A DNA stretch of 8,830 nucleotides from Cyclobacteriaceae bacterium (GTDB lineage: Bacteria; Bacteroidota; Bacteroidia; Cytophagales; Cyclobacteriaceae), in assembly GCA_030637245.1 (NCBI GenBank), contig DAOVVI010000035.1, positions 1 through 8,830 on the forward strand, in the 5' to 3' direction. Below the pieces are notes generated by a model that saw only the letters and a list, made by a program, of their open reading frames with translations, made no database searches and was not told where the DNA came from. The first letter of the stretch is position 1, and each line of letters begins with the position of its first letter. Of the stretch, positions 1-6,938 are shown in pieces. A program made the translations under genes and the position numbers.

Positions 1-285
1 CATTCCATTCGATTCATCGCTGATCAGAGTTTGATTACGTTTATTCAGAAACAAGCAGATGAGCTGGATAGGTTTTTTGACATAATTATTGACGGGGAAG
101 TCTGTATGCGACTCGATAAGGATAACAATATGGAGAATAAAATAATTGAAATTAAATTGAATATTCCAAGAAATCAGCTATTTGCAAAGGAACGGGCCAA
201 AACTTTTGAGGAAGCTTCCGATCTTGCGGTAGAAGCATTAAAAAAACAAATTATTAAACACAAAGATAAAATTACTGCACATTAA
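1..285 (+). CDS. hpf: Ribosome hibernation-promoting factor, HPF/RaiA family (5' end cut by window edge)
   Basis: This is probably a short ribosome-associated inhibitor that binds the 30S decoding region in stationary phase or stress, blocks tRNA and mRNA binding, and promotes inactive 70S or 100S particles in the cytoplasm. The frame is open from base 1, giving 94 visible residues. It begins HSIRFIADQ, so the first five or so residues lie outside the window, and the TTG at 31 is an internal Leu codon rather than the start. Recognition rests on the family pattern: 'FIQKQADELDRFFD', then 'DGEVCMRLDKD', 'NKIIEIKLNIP', and 'LFAKERAKTFEEASDLAVEAL' (alternating beta strands followed by a helix), ending in the basic tail KKQIIKHKDK. 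The total of about 100 residues is the short-HPF length, without the C-terminal dimerisation domain of long HPF. The gene converges on metK and ends in a shared terminator. The family call is firm; the symbol hpf rather than raiA is by convention. Confidence 0.88.
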   Translation, partial: HSIRFIADQSLITFIQKQADELDRFFDIIIDGEVCMRLDKDNNMENKIIEIKLNIPRNQLFAKERAKTFEEASDLAVEALKKQIIKHKDKITAH

Positions 286-310
286 AAAAGGGGCTTAAAA
301 GCCCCTTTTT
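284..310. terminator. Bidirectional intrinsic terminator between hpf and metK
   Basis: A GC stem, GGGGC (290-294) paired with GCCCC (301-305), extends inward by TT/AA around a small loop. It is flanked by six A on the left (284-289) and five T on the right (306-310). Read rightward it is a hairpin plus T-run for hpf; read leftward the A-run becomes a six-U tail for metK, whose stop lies 20 bases away. The left A-run starts within the hpf stop codon. The structure is seen directly; its termination activity is inferred. Confidence 0.88.
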
Positions 311-330
311 ATTTATATAAATTTCTTGAT

Positions 331-1581
331 CTAGATTCCAAATGCTTCCTTCACACGATCGATATAATCCAATTTTTCCCAGGTAAATGTCTCAACTGTT
401 TTAGTTAATGATGTTCCATTTACTTGAAAAGTTAATTCAATCTCTTCAGGCTTTCTGCCCATATGTCCATAAGATGCAGTATGAGAATAAATGGGTTCCT
501 TAAGTTTTAACCTTTTAATAATTGCCGCAGGCCTCAAATCAAATATTTCTCCTACCTTTTCGGCAATATCGGGATCGGACAGATTTACCTTTGAAGTTCC
601 ATACGTGTTTACATAAATTCCCATTGGCTTTGCTACACCAATTGCATAAGATACCTGTACTAAAACTTCATCAGCTACACCGGCAGCCACCAGATTTTTT
701 GCAATGTGCCTTGTTGCATAGGCTGCAGATCTGTCAACCTTCGAAGGATCCTTGCCAGAAAATGCTCCACCACCATGGGCGCCTTTTCCACCATATGTAT
801 CAACGATTATTTTTCTTCCTGTTAGTCCAGTATCTCCATGTGGCCCGCCTATAACAAATTTACCGGTCGGATTTACATGGTAAATAATATCATCTCCAAA
901 AAGAGATTGAAGCTCAGGTGAAAGTTGTCTTTTTATTTGAGGAATTAGAATATCAACTACGTCTTGCTTGATTTTAGCAAGCATAGCGACTTCTTCATCA
1001 AAATCATCGTGTTGAGTAGATACTACTATAGTATCCACTTTTACAGGTTTATTATTATCGTCATATTTTATAGTTACCTGAGATTTTGCATCTGGCCTCA
1101 AATAGGTCATGATCTTGCCTTCTCTTCTGATTTTTGCAAGTTCAATCAAGATCATGTGCGACAAATCCAATGGAAGAGGCATGTAATTTTCTGTCTCATT
1201 TGTAGCATAACCAAACATCATTCCCTGATCACCGGCGCCCTGTTCCATTTCTTCCTGCCTTTCAACACCCTGGTTTATATCAGGCGATTGCTCATGAATC
1301 GCTGAAATCACACCACATGAGTGCGCATCAAACATGTAGTCCCCTTTAGTATATCCGATTTTTTCGATAGTTTGACGGGCAACTTGCTGAACGTCAATGT
1401 ATGCATTTGTCTTTACTTCTCCACTAATTACCGTTAAACCAGTAGTTACTAAAGTTTCGACTGCAACTTTTGATTCCGGATCAGCCGCTATGAGATGATC
1501 AAGTATTGCATCAGATATTTGGTCAGATACTTTATCAGGATGACCTTCTGAAACTGATTCAGATGTAAATAAATATGACAT
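331..1581 (-). CDS. metK: S-adenosylmethionine synthetase (methionine adenosyltransferase)
   Basis: The enzyme makes S-adenosylmethionine from methionine and ATP, releasing phosphate and diphosphate. It is a cytosolic, normally homotetrameric enzyme and the source of the cell's methyl donor. The 416-residue product carries the full family signature: the ATP-site GHPDK (residues 13-17), Glu42 in the 'VETLVTTG' strand, the GAGDQG loop (115-120), [10 protein letters not shown] (161-170), and the phosphate-binding [19 protein letters not shown] stretch (270-288). Compared with the roughly 384-residue enterobacterial enzyme there is an extra C-terminal segment between 'GHMGRK' (372-377) and 'FTWEK' (399-403), which I associate with Bacteroidota MetK. 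The start is the ATG at 1579-1581. It is preceded by an A-rich leader without a Shine-Dalgarno, and the protein aligns with the family from its first residues. A divergent promoter lies about 35-60 bases upstream; the leader is too short to hold a SAM riboswitch. The gene looks intact. Confidence 0.97.
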   Translation of the reverse strand: MSYLFTSESVSEGHPDKVSDQISDAILDHLIAADPESKVAVETLVTTGLTVISGEVKTNAYIDVQQVARQTIEKIGYTKGDYMFDAHSCGVISAIHEQSPDINQGVERQEEMEQGAGDQGMMFGYATNETENYMPLPLDLSHMILIELAKIRREGKIMTYLRPDAKSQVTIKYDDNNKPVKVDTIVVSTQHDDFDEEVAMLAKIKQDVVDILIPQIKRQLSPELQSLFGDDIIYHVNPTGKFVIGGPHGDTGLTGRKIIVDTYGGKGAHGGGAFSGKDPSKVDRSAAYATRHIAKNLVAAGVADEVLVQVSYAIGVAKPMGIYVNTYGTSKVNLSDPDIAEKVGEIFDLRPAAIIKRLKLKEPIYSHTASYGHMGRKPEEIELTFQVNGTSLTKTVETFTWEKLDYIDRVKEAFGI

Positions 1582-1613
1582 TTTTAATATTTTTTGTTTA
1601 TTTTTTGTGATTG

Positions 1614-1643
1614 CAAATATAATTATAAATAAATTATTGCAAA
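1614..1643 (-). promoter_or_regulatory. Bacteroidota-type housekeeping promoter for metK
   Basis: On the minus strand a -7 element TATATTTG (1614-1621) matches the Bacteroidota consensus TAnnTTTG, and a -33 TTTG lies at 1640-1643 with an 18-nt spacer. The expected start of transcription is near 1606-1610. This gives a short, A-rich 5' leader of about 25-30 nt before the metK ATG. The match is seen; use in vivo is inferred. Confidence 0.68.
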
Positions 1644-1684
1644 ATTGAAGTGCAAAATAGACTAATAGAAATTACATTTAAAAG

Positions 1685-1720
1685 CTCATGAAAGTTTATA
1701 TGACATTTTTCATATTTGAG
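1685..1720. repeat. Imperfect inverted repeat over the -33 region (candidate operator)
   Basis: CTCATGAAA (1685-1693) can pair with TTTCA (1708-1712) and, after a 4-nt bulge, TGAG (1717-1720). Nested inside is a perfect 6-bp repeat, ATATGA (1698-1703) and TCATAT (1710-1715), with a 6-nt spacer. The right arm overlaps the -33 TTTG of the rightward promoter, which is where a repressor site could act. In DNA this AT-rich a chance repeat is quite possible. Confidence 0.3.
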
Positions 1721-1745
1721 AATATAAATTCCACAGCTATATTTG
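1715..1745 (+). promoter_or_regulatory. Bacteroidota-type housekeeping promoter for the enoyl-CoA hydratase gene
   Basis: A -33 TTTG (1715-1718), a 19-nt spacer and a -7 TATATTTG (1738-1745) match the phylum's consensus TTTG-N19-TAnnTTTG exactly. Transcription should begin around 1749-1753, leaving a leader of about 15-20 nt before the ATG at 1768. No Shine-Dalgarno is visible, which is normal in this phylum. Confidence 0.75.
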
Positions 1746-1767
1746 TTTTAAACTTGCCTGATATATC

Positions 1768-2553
1768 ATGTCAAACTACAAAAATCTCATTGAGTCCCAG
1801 GAAGACGGAATCTTAACTATTACGGTTAACCGCCCTGAAAAGTTAAATGCATTAAATGCTACAACATTATCAGAATTGAAGCGCTGTATTGAAAATGCTT
1901 ATGATGAACCTAATGTCAAAGGAGTTATCATTACAGGTTCCAGTAAAAAGGCTTTTGTAGCGGGGGCGGACATATCTGAATTTACGGAACTTAATGAATT
2001 GAATGGAAGAAAATTTTCAGAAAGAGGACAGGAGATTTATGCCTTAATTGAAAATTGTCTTAAACCCGTAATAGCTGTTGTAAACGGTTATGCTCTGGGT
2101 GGTGGCTGTGAATTAGCAATGGCATGTCACATGCGAATTGGAACAGAAAATGCATTCTTTGGCCAGCCAGAAGTTAGCCTTGGAATATTGCCTGCTTATG
2201 GCGGAACACAAAGACTTACGCAAATTGTTGGGAAAGGAAAAGCATTGGAGATGATGTTGACCGGAGAAATGATAGGAGCAGAGGAAGCCCTTTCTGCAGG
2301 ATTAGTGAATCACCTGGTTTCTACTAAAGAAGAAGGGATGGAAAAAGCAAGGAAAATTTTACATAAAATCTTCAAAAATGCACCACTTTCAATAGGAATG
2401 GTGATAAATTGTGTTAATGCAACTTTTTCCAAGGAAGAAGATGGCTATCAAATTGAAGCAAATAGTTTTGCCAATTGTTGTAAATCCGGAGATTTTAAAG
2501 AGGGCACATCTGCATTTTTAGAAAAGAGAAAGCCTGAATTCAAAGGGGAATAG
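1768..2553 (+). CDS. Enoyl-CoA hydratase / crotonase family protein
   Basis: This is a cytosolic crotonase-fold enzyme, most likely a short-chain enoyl-CoA hydratase (2-enoyl-CoA + water to 3-hydroxyacyl-CoA) in fatty-acid or amino-acid degradation. The 261-residue length is typical. The substrate-binding segment 'NRPEKLNALN' (21-30), the oxyanion-hole strand 'FVAGADISEF' (63-72) and the family signature around 'VNGYALGGGCELAMACHMRI' (105-124) are all present. Both catalytic acids of true hydratases are in place: Glu115 (in GGGCE) and Glu135 (in FGQPEV). The following 'LGILPAYGGTQRL' (138-150) is also typical. Retention of both Glu residues argues against an isomerase, thioesterase or decarboxylase role, but the exact acyl-CoA is not readable. 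It has its own promoter and is followed after 22 bases by a flippase gene with no obvious metabolic link; a weak hairpin lies at the junction. The symbols fadB, paaF or crt would each be a guess. Confidence 0.93.
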   Translation: MSNYKNLIESQEDGILTITVNRPEKLNALNATTLSELKRCIENAYDEPNVKGVIITGSSKKAFVAGADISEFTELNELNGRKFSERGQEIYALIENCLKPVIAVVNGYALGGGCELAMACHMRIGTENAFFGQPEVSLGILPAYGGTQRLTQIVGKGKALEMMLTGEMIGAEEALSAGLVNHLVSTKEEGMEKARKILHKIFKNAPLSIGMVINCVNATFSKEEDGYQIEANSFANCCKSGDFKEGTSAFLEKRKPEFKGE

Positions 2554-2567
2554 ACCCCCGTTTTTTT
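2545..2567 (+). terminator. Weak hairpin plus T-run at the end of the enoyl-CoA hydratase gene
   Basis: GGGG (2545-2548) can pair with CCCC (2556-2559) around a short loop that contains the TAG stop codon. One G and seven T (2561-2567) follow. The stem is only four GC pairs, with a possible AAA/TTT extension across a bulged G. Translating ribosomes would cover the 5' arm. It may be a partial terminator or attenuator before the flippase gene, or a chance match. Confidence 0.4.
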
Positions 2568-2575
2568 ATTTACAT

Positions 2576-4084
2576 ATGGGTAAATTCAAACAGCTTGCTA
2601 GTGAGACGGCTATCTATGGATTAAGCAGTATTATTGGCAAGGCAATAAATTTTATTTTAGTTCCTTTCTACACTTCCACTGCAATACTTAAGGTTGAAGA
2701 ATACGGCATTGTTACAGAACTCTATTCTTATGTTGCTGTTTTAAATGTGCTTTATCTCTACGGAATGGAAACTGCTTATTTTCGTTTCACATCCAAATCG
2801 AAACACGGTGAGCAGGAAATATACGGTAATGTGTTTTCATCCATACTTATCACCACGGTCTTATTAACAATCTTTCTTGTTAGTTCAGCTACTCCAATTG
2901 TGAATTGGCTTGAATTTCAGGGGCATGAAAGGTATGTTTACTGGTTTGCAGCAATTATTGCCATTGACTCACTGATGGCAATTCCTTTTATTAAATTGAG
3001 GTATGAACGAAAAGCCAAACAATTTGCCACTTTTAAACTGGTTAATATTTTTCTAAACCTTGGGCTTAACTTATTTTTTCTCTACTTCTGTAAAAGTATA
3101 TGGGAAGGAACATTATTTCCACAATTAAAGGGAGTTATCAGTTATGTTTATAATCCGGATTATAATGTAGAGTATGTATTTATTTCAAATCTTATCGCAA
3201 ATGCTTGTTATATACTACTTTTATATGGAGTGATTAAAAAGGCAAAGTTAGTCATCAATTCCACGGTATTGCAGCCAATGCTTATATACGCATTTCCACT
3301 TCTGCTTTCTCAATTGGCAGGCAACTTCAATGAAATGTTTTCCAGAATGATGCTTAAAAAAATATTGCCTGATGGATATTATACGGGTTTTAATAACCAG
3401 GAAGCATTGGGAATATTTGGCGCTTGTTATAAAATTTCAATGATCATGACCTTGGCGATTCAGGCATTCAGGTATGCGGCCGAACCTTTTTTCTTCAGAG
3501 AGGCGCAATCCAAAGACTCAAAAGAAACCTATGCTAATGTGTTTTTATATTTTGGAATTTTTGGGCTTTTTTCCGTTTTGGCAATTAGCCTAAACCTTGA
3601 TGTCATCAAATTAATTTTTCTCAGGGATGAAGCTTATTGGACAGCATTGCATATTGTACCAATTCTTTTAATGGCCAGTTTATTTTTAGGATTGTATTAC
3701 AATCTATCAATCTGGTTTAAAATTGAAGATAAAACTTATTTTGGAACTATGATCTCGGTTTCAGCAGCATTTATTACTGTTGCAATGAACTTTTTATTGA
3801 TTCCACATTTTGGTTATGAAGGAAGTGTCGCAACCACATTATTTGTCTATTTATATATGTGTTTATTTGCTTATTTCACCGGGAAAAGGCATTATCCCAT
3901 AAATTATAATATAAAAAAAATAGGCTTGTACCTCGTATTCACCTTGTTCTTACTTGTCATCGGATGGAACTTAAAACATTCTTCAAAAATTATATCTCAA
4001 TTACTGAAAGAAATACCAATTCTGATTTTTATAGCAGTAGCTTACATGAGTGAATGGAAAAAATTGAAATTAAATAAAAATTAA
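2576..4084 (+). CDS. Polysaccharide / lipid-linked oligosaccharide flippase (MOP superfamily, Wzx-like)
   Basis: This is a probable inner-membrane transporter that turns lipid-linked sugar intermediates from the cytoplasmic to the periplasmic leaflet. The 502-residue protein is almost entirely hydrophobic segments, about 12-14 helices, for example near residues 12-32, 86-106, 118-138, 152-172, 200-220, 233-249, 278-298, 322-345, 355-380, 390-410, 416-434, 448-464 and 478-490. Charged loops such as 'KLRYERKAKQF' (140-150) separate them. The opening 'ASETAIYGLSSIIGKAINFILVPFYT' pattern (8-33) is the usual first helix of polysaccharide biosynthesis family flippases. 'IQAFRYAAEPFFFREA' (295-310) is a stretch I associate with the Bacteroidota branch. 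The start is the ATG at 2576, which aligns with the family N-terminus. It is followed 70 bases later by a nucleotidyltransferase gene, which fits a surface-glycan role, but no glycosyltransferase or ligase is nearby. The substrate is unknown; Wzx, MurJ-like and other MOP members cannot be told apart here. Confidence 0.88.
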   Translation: MGKFKQLASETAIYGLSSIIGKAINFILVPFYTSTAILKVEEYGIVTELYSYVAVLNVLYLYGMETAYFRFTSKSKHGEQEIYGNVFSSILITTVLLTIFLVSSATPIVNWLEFQGHERYVYWFAAIIAIDSLMAIPFIKLRYERKAKQFATFKLVNIFLNLGLNLFFLYFCKSIWEGTLFPQLKGVISYVYNPDYNVEYVFISNLIANACYILLLYGVIKKAKLVINSTVLQPMLIYAFPLLLSQLAGNFNEMFSRMMLKKILPDGYYTGFNNQEALGIFGACYKISMIMTLAIQAFRYAAEPFFFREAQSKDSKETYANVFLYFGIFGLFSVLAISLNLDVIKLIFLRDEAYWTALHIVPILLMASLFLGLYYNLSIWFKIEDKTYFGTMISVSAAFITVAMNFLLIPHFGYEGSVATTLFVYLYMCLFAYFTGKRHYPINYNIKKIGLYLVFTLFLLVIGWNLKHSSKIISQLLKEIPILIFIAVAYMSEWKKLKLNKN

Positions 4085-4154
4085 TTCATACTTTTGTGAC
4101 CCTGTTTAAATTTTTGACTTAATTAGTTTTCGCTTAGCGAGTTATATTTATCAT
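4085..4154 (+). promoter_or_regulatory. Flippase-nucleotidyltransferase intergenic region with a possible weak promoter
   Basis: This 70-bp gap holds TATATTTA (4143-4150), one base off the -7 consensus TAnnTTTG, but the nearest upstream TTTG (4113-4116) is 26 nt away, which is too far for a good match. A short palindrome TCGCTTAGCGA sits at 4130-4140. The -7-like element ends only 4 bases before the ATG, so a start there would give an almost leaderless mRNA. No terminator is visible after the flippase, so read-through is equally plausible. Confidence 0.25.
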
Positions 4155-5165
4155 ATGAATATTATTATTCCCATGGCCGGAATGGGCAAAAGGTTGCGGC
4201 CTCATACTCTTACCACTCCAAAACCATTGATTCCTATTGTCGGTAAGCCAATTGTTTATTGGTTGGTTCATGACATTGCAGAAGTATGTGATGATATTAT
4301 TGAAAACATCGGTTTCGTAATTGGAAGAAGCTTTGGTGAGTCCGTTGAAAAGGAATTATTAAGTATTGCGAGCAAGCTTGGCGCCAAGGGGCACTTATTT
4401 TATCAGGATGAGCCATTAGGCACGGCACATGCCATTTATTGTGCCGCAGATATTTTAGAAGGGAAAACAATAGTTGCGTTTGCTGATACGTTATTTAAAG
4501 CAAATTTTAAGCTTGATTCTGAACAAGATGGAATAATTTGGGTTCATCAAGTAGAAGATCCGTCTGCTTTTGGAGTTGTGAAGCTTGATAGCAATGGAGA
4601 AATTGAAGATTTTGTAGAAAAACCAACTGATTTTATTTCTGATTTGGCAATAATAGGTATTTATTATTTTAAAAGCGGGGATCTTTTAAAACATGAAATA
4701 AAGGTACTGATCGATAATAAGATAAAAGATGATGGCGAATATCAACTGACACGTGCTTTGGAAACTTTAAAAGAAAAGGGCACAAAATTTGTTCCCGGAC
4801 AGGTGGATGATTGGTTAGATTGTGGAAATAAACAGGCGACTGTTGAAACGCATAGATCATATTTTAATTTTATGAAAGATAAAATGCTATTAAGTAAATC
4901 GTCTAAATCCACTAATTCTGTTTTGATTGAACCGATATATTTAGGAGATAATGTAGAAATAGATAATGCTGTGATCGGACCATACGTTTCAGTAGGAGAT
5001 AATTCAAAAATTAGCGAGTCCAGGATTCAAAATTCTATTATTCAGAAAGATAGCTCAATTAAAAATGCGAACCTGGCTAACTCAATGCTGGGTAATTTCG
5101 TTACTTTTGAAGGTAAGGCAACAGATTTAAGTATTGGAGATTACAACACTATATCACAATTTTGA
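4155..5165 (+). CDS. Sugar-phosphate nucleotidyltransferase with C-terminal left-handed beta-helix tail
   Basis: The enzyme probably joins a sugar 1-phosphate to an NTP to give a nucleotide-sugar and diphosphate in the cytoplasm, supplying glycan synthesis. The N-terminal Rossmann-like NTP_transferase domain (about 1-240 of 336) opens with the nucleotide-binding loop 'MAGMGKRLRPHT' (7-18) and 'PKPLIPIVGKP' (22-32). It has the product-site 'DEPLGTAHAI' (85-94), the metal-binding Asp111 in 'FADTLF' (most relatives have GD here), 'FGVVKLD' (139-145), 'FVEKP' (153-157) and 'WLDCGN' (220-225, Asp222 a second likely metal ligand). Residues about 258-332 form imperfect hexapeptide repeats (IYLGDNVEI, AVIGPYVSVGD, LSIGDYNTI) typical of a left-handed beta-helix. 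No acetyltransferase catalytic His is evident, so the tail may be structural. It is related to glucose-1-phosphate thymidylyl-/uridylyltransferases and GlmU-like enzymes, and base and sugar specificity cannot be read. The TPR gene begins 12 bases after its stop. Confidence 0.9.
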   Translation: MNIIIPMAGMGKRLRPHTLTTPKPLIPIVGKPIVYWLVHDIAEVCDDIIENIGFVIGRSFGESVEKELLSIASKLGAKGHLFYQDEPLGTAHAIYCAADILEGKTIVAFADTLFKANFKLDSEQDGIIWVHQVEDPSAFGVVKLDSNGEIEDFVEKPTDFISDLAIIGIYYFKSGDLLKHEIKVLIDNKIKDDGEYQLTRALETLKEKGTKFVPGQVDDWLDCGNKQATVETHRSYFNFMKDKMLLSKSSKSTNSVLIEPIYLGDNVEIDNAVIGPYVSVGDNSKISESRIQNSIIQKDSSIKNANLANSMLGNFVTFEGKATDLSIGDYNTISQF

Positions 5166-5177
5166 TTAAATAATAAT

Positions 5178-6938
5178 ATGCAATTCAGAGCATTCAGACA
5201 TATTACTTTTCTTTTAGTGATCGCAGTAACACTGTTTTCAAGCTTTGATGCGTTTGCCCAAAGAAAGAAAAAGAATAAAAATAAACGTACGAAAACCGAA
5301 ACAACGGTAGTAGTTTCACAAGAGGATAAAAGAAAGGCAGAGATGTACCATACTGAAGCTGAAAAGTATTACATCCTGGATGACTATGCAAAATCATTTG
5401 TTCTCTATCAAAAAGCACTTGAAATTGATCCGTCCAATGCAACAGCATATTATAGAATAGCACAAATTTACCTGAAAGGCGATGATAAGGAGAAAGCTAT
5501 TTTTAATGCTCAGAGAGCGATAAAACTTGATGATACCAACAAGTATTTTTACCTCTTACTTGCAGATATTTATACAAAGCAATCAAATTTTACTGACGCA
5601 GCTGTCACATATGAAAATATGATTGAAAAGTGCAAAAAATCTAATGAATATCTTTTTGAGCTGGCAGCTATTTACATCTATCAGGAAAATTATGATAAGG
5701 CGCTTAGTGTATATGATCGTATTGAAGTGAAATTTGGTATAAATGAACAGGTAATTACCCAAAAGCAAAAATTATATTTGAAGCAAAGTAAATTAGATTT
5801 GGCCATTGCAGAAGGTCAGAAATTAATTGATGCATATCCGGGAGAATCAAGATATGTGATCATGCTTACTGAAATTCTTATATCGAACAACCAAAGCGAA
5901 AAAGCCATACCCTACCTTGAGGAGCTAATAAATAAATATCCTAACAATGCCCGGGCGCTTCTCATGCTTGCTGATTTCTACAGAAAGAATGGAAATGCTG
6001 AAAAATCAAATATCTATCTAAATAAGGCCTTTGGCATGTCTGAGCTGGATATTCAACCTAAAATCCAGGTTCTTGCTGGTTTTATTCAAAAATTTCCGAA
6101 CGAAGAATTAGAACGATTAGCTGTAAATCTTGGAGAAAAAATATTAATAGCACATCCGGATGATCCCAGATCTTTTGAGATAAATGGAGATCTTAATATG
6201 AAATTAGGAAAAGACGAACTGGCTCTTGAAGCTTACCGAAAAGCGCTGGAACTTGGAGCTTCCAATTTTAATACATGGCAAAGTGTTCTCCAGATGGAAA
6301 TTAAACTGGAAAAATATGACGAAGCCATTAAAAATGGAGAACAGGCATTAGAATTGTTTCCAAACCAATCAGGAATTTGCTGGTTTCTGGGAACAGCTTA
6401 TCTGGCCAATAAAAATTACGATTCCGCTGTTGAGGTTCTGGAAAGAGGTAAAAAGCTTTCTAATTCCAATGAGGAACTAAAGTCATATTTCAATGCCCAA
6501 TTGGGCGACGTCTATAACAACTTAGAAAGGCATAAAAAATCTGACGAATCTTACGAATCTGCCCTGGCATACAATCCTGATAATGAACATGTGTTGAATA
6601 ATTACAGTTATTTCTTGTCTTTGAGAAAAGAAAAGCTAGATTTGGCTAAGAAAATGTCCACAAAATTGATTTCAAGAAGTCCGGACAACTCTACCTATTT
6701 AGATACGCATGCCTGGGTGCTTTTTGTGAGAGGCGAATACAAAGAAGCGAAAATCTACATTGAAAAAGCCTTAGATGGGGATGACATCAGTGGAACAATA
6801 ATCGAACATTATGGAGATATATTGTTTAAATTAGGAGATATTGATTCGGCTGTTAAGCAATGGCAGAAAGCAAAAGGCATGGATGAAACTTCTGAATTAA
6901 TTGATAAGAAAATTGCAAACCGTAAACTCTATGAATAG
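5178..6938 (+). CDS. Exported tetratricopeptide-repeat (TPR) protein
   Basis: This is a 586-residue secreted or periplasmic scaffold with no visible enzymatic domain. A signal peptide (basic MQFRAFRH, hydrophobic core 9-22, cleavage after 'DAFA' at residue 27, leaving Gln28) is followed by a very basic low-complexity stretch 'RKKKNKNKRTK' (29-39). Degenerate 34-residue TPR units run from about 55 to 570. The clearest are 'AYYRIAQIYLKGDDKEKAI' (90-108), 'ALLMLADFYRKNGNAEKSN' (260-278), 'FEINGDLNMKLGKDELALEAYRKALEL' (333-359) and 'HYGDILFKLGDIDSAVKQWQKA' (544-565). The late 'NNYSYFLS' (474-481) and 'YLDTHAWVLF' (507-516) are features I associate with a conserved Bacteroidota family found beside DUF4292 and envC. 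TPRs bind partner proteins, so a role in envelope assembly is inferred, not shown. The start ATG gives a proper signal peptide. Its stop overlaps the start of the next gene (ATGAATAG), which suggests translational coupling. Confidence 0.9.
   Translation: MQFRAFRHITFLLVIAVTLFSSFDAFAQRKKKNKNKRTKTETTVVVSQEDKRKAEMYHTEAEKYYILDDYAKSFVLYQKALEIDPSNATAYYRIAQIYLKGDDKEKAIFNAQRAIKLDDTNKYFYLLLADIYTKQSNFTDAAVTYENMIEKCKKSNEYLFELAAIYIYQENYDKALSVYDRIEVKFGINEQVITQKQKLYLKQSKLDLAIAEGQKLIDAYPGESRYVIMLTEILISNNQSEKAIPYLEELINKYPNNARALLMLADFYRKNGNAEKSNIYLNKAFGMSELDIQPKIQVLAGFIQKFPNEELERLAVNLGEKILIAHPDDPRSFEINGDLNMKLGKDELALEAYRKALELGASNFNTWQSVLQMEIKLEKYDEAIKNGEQALELFPNQSGICWFLGTAYLANKNYDSAVEVLERGKKLSNSNEELKSYFNAQLGDVYNNLERHKKSDESYESALAYNPDNEHVLNNYSYFLSLRKEKLDLAKKMSTKLISRSPDNSTYLDTHAWVLFVRGEYKEAKIYIEKALDGDDISGTIIEHYGDILFKLGDIDSAVKQWQKAKGMDETSELIDKKIANRKLYE

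Noticed and set aside
31..33. TTG at 31 as the start of the first gene
   Set aside because: The frame is open to base 1, and the residues before it (HSIRFIADQ) belong to the conserved HPF N-terminus, so the true start is just outside the window.
522..1305. Two plus-strand open frames (522-854 and 964-1305) inside metK
   Set aside because: They lie antisense to a fully conserved metK and have low-complexity His/Leu/Pro- or Tyr/Phe-rich products with no family resemblance. They are shadows of metK codons.
1582..1613. SAM riboswitch in the metK leader
   Set aside because: The leader after the predicted promoter is about 25-30 nt, A-rich and unstructured, too short for any known SAM-binding class.
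4130..4140. Palindrome TCGCTTAGCGA before the nucleotidyltransferase
   Set aside because: Only five paired bases with a one-base centre and no T-run, so it is not a terminator. As an operator it is too short to distinguish from chance.
4669..5768. Minus-strand open frames at 4669-4860, 5203-5463 and 5583-5768
   Set aside because: Each lies antisense within the nucleotidyltransferase or TPR gene, with no promoter, domain or sensible composition.
6901..6930. TTG at 6901 as the start of the DUF4292 lipoprotein
   Set aside because: It would add ten residues before the signal peptide and overlap the TPR gene by 38 nt. The ATG at 6931 gives a normal lipoprotein signal.
5178..6938. TPR repeats as a DNA-level tandem repeat
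   Set aside because: The repeats are recognisable only as protein pattern. The nucleotide sequences of the units have diverged, so there is no recent duplication or slippage array.
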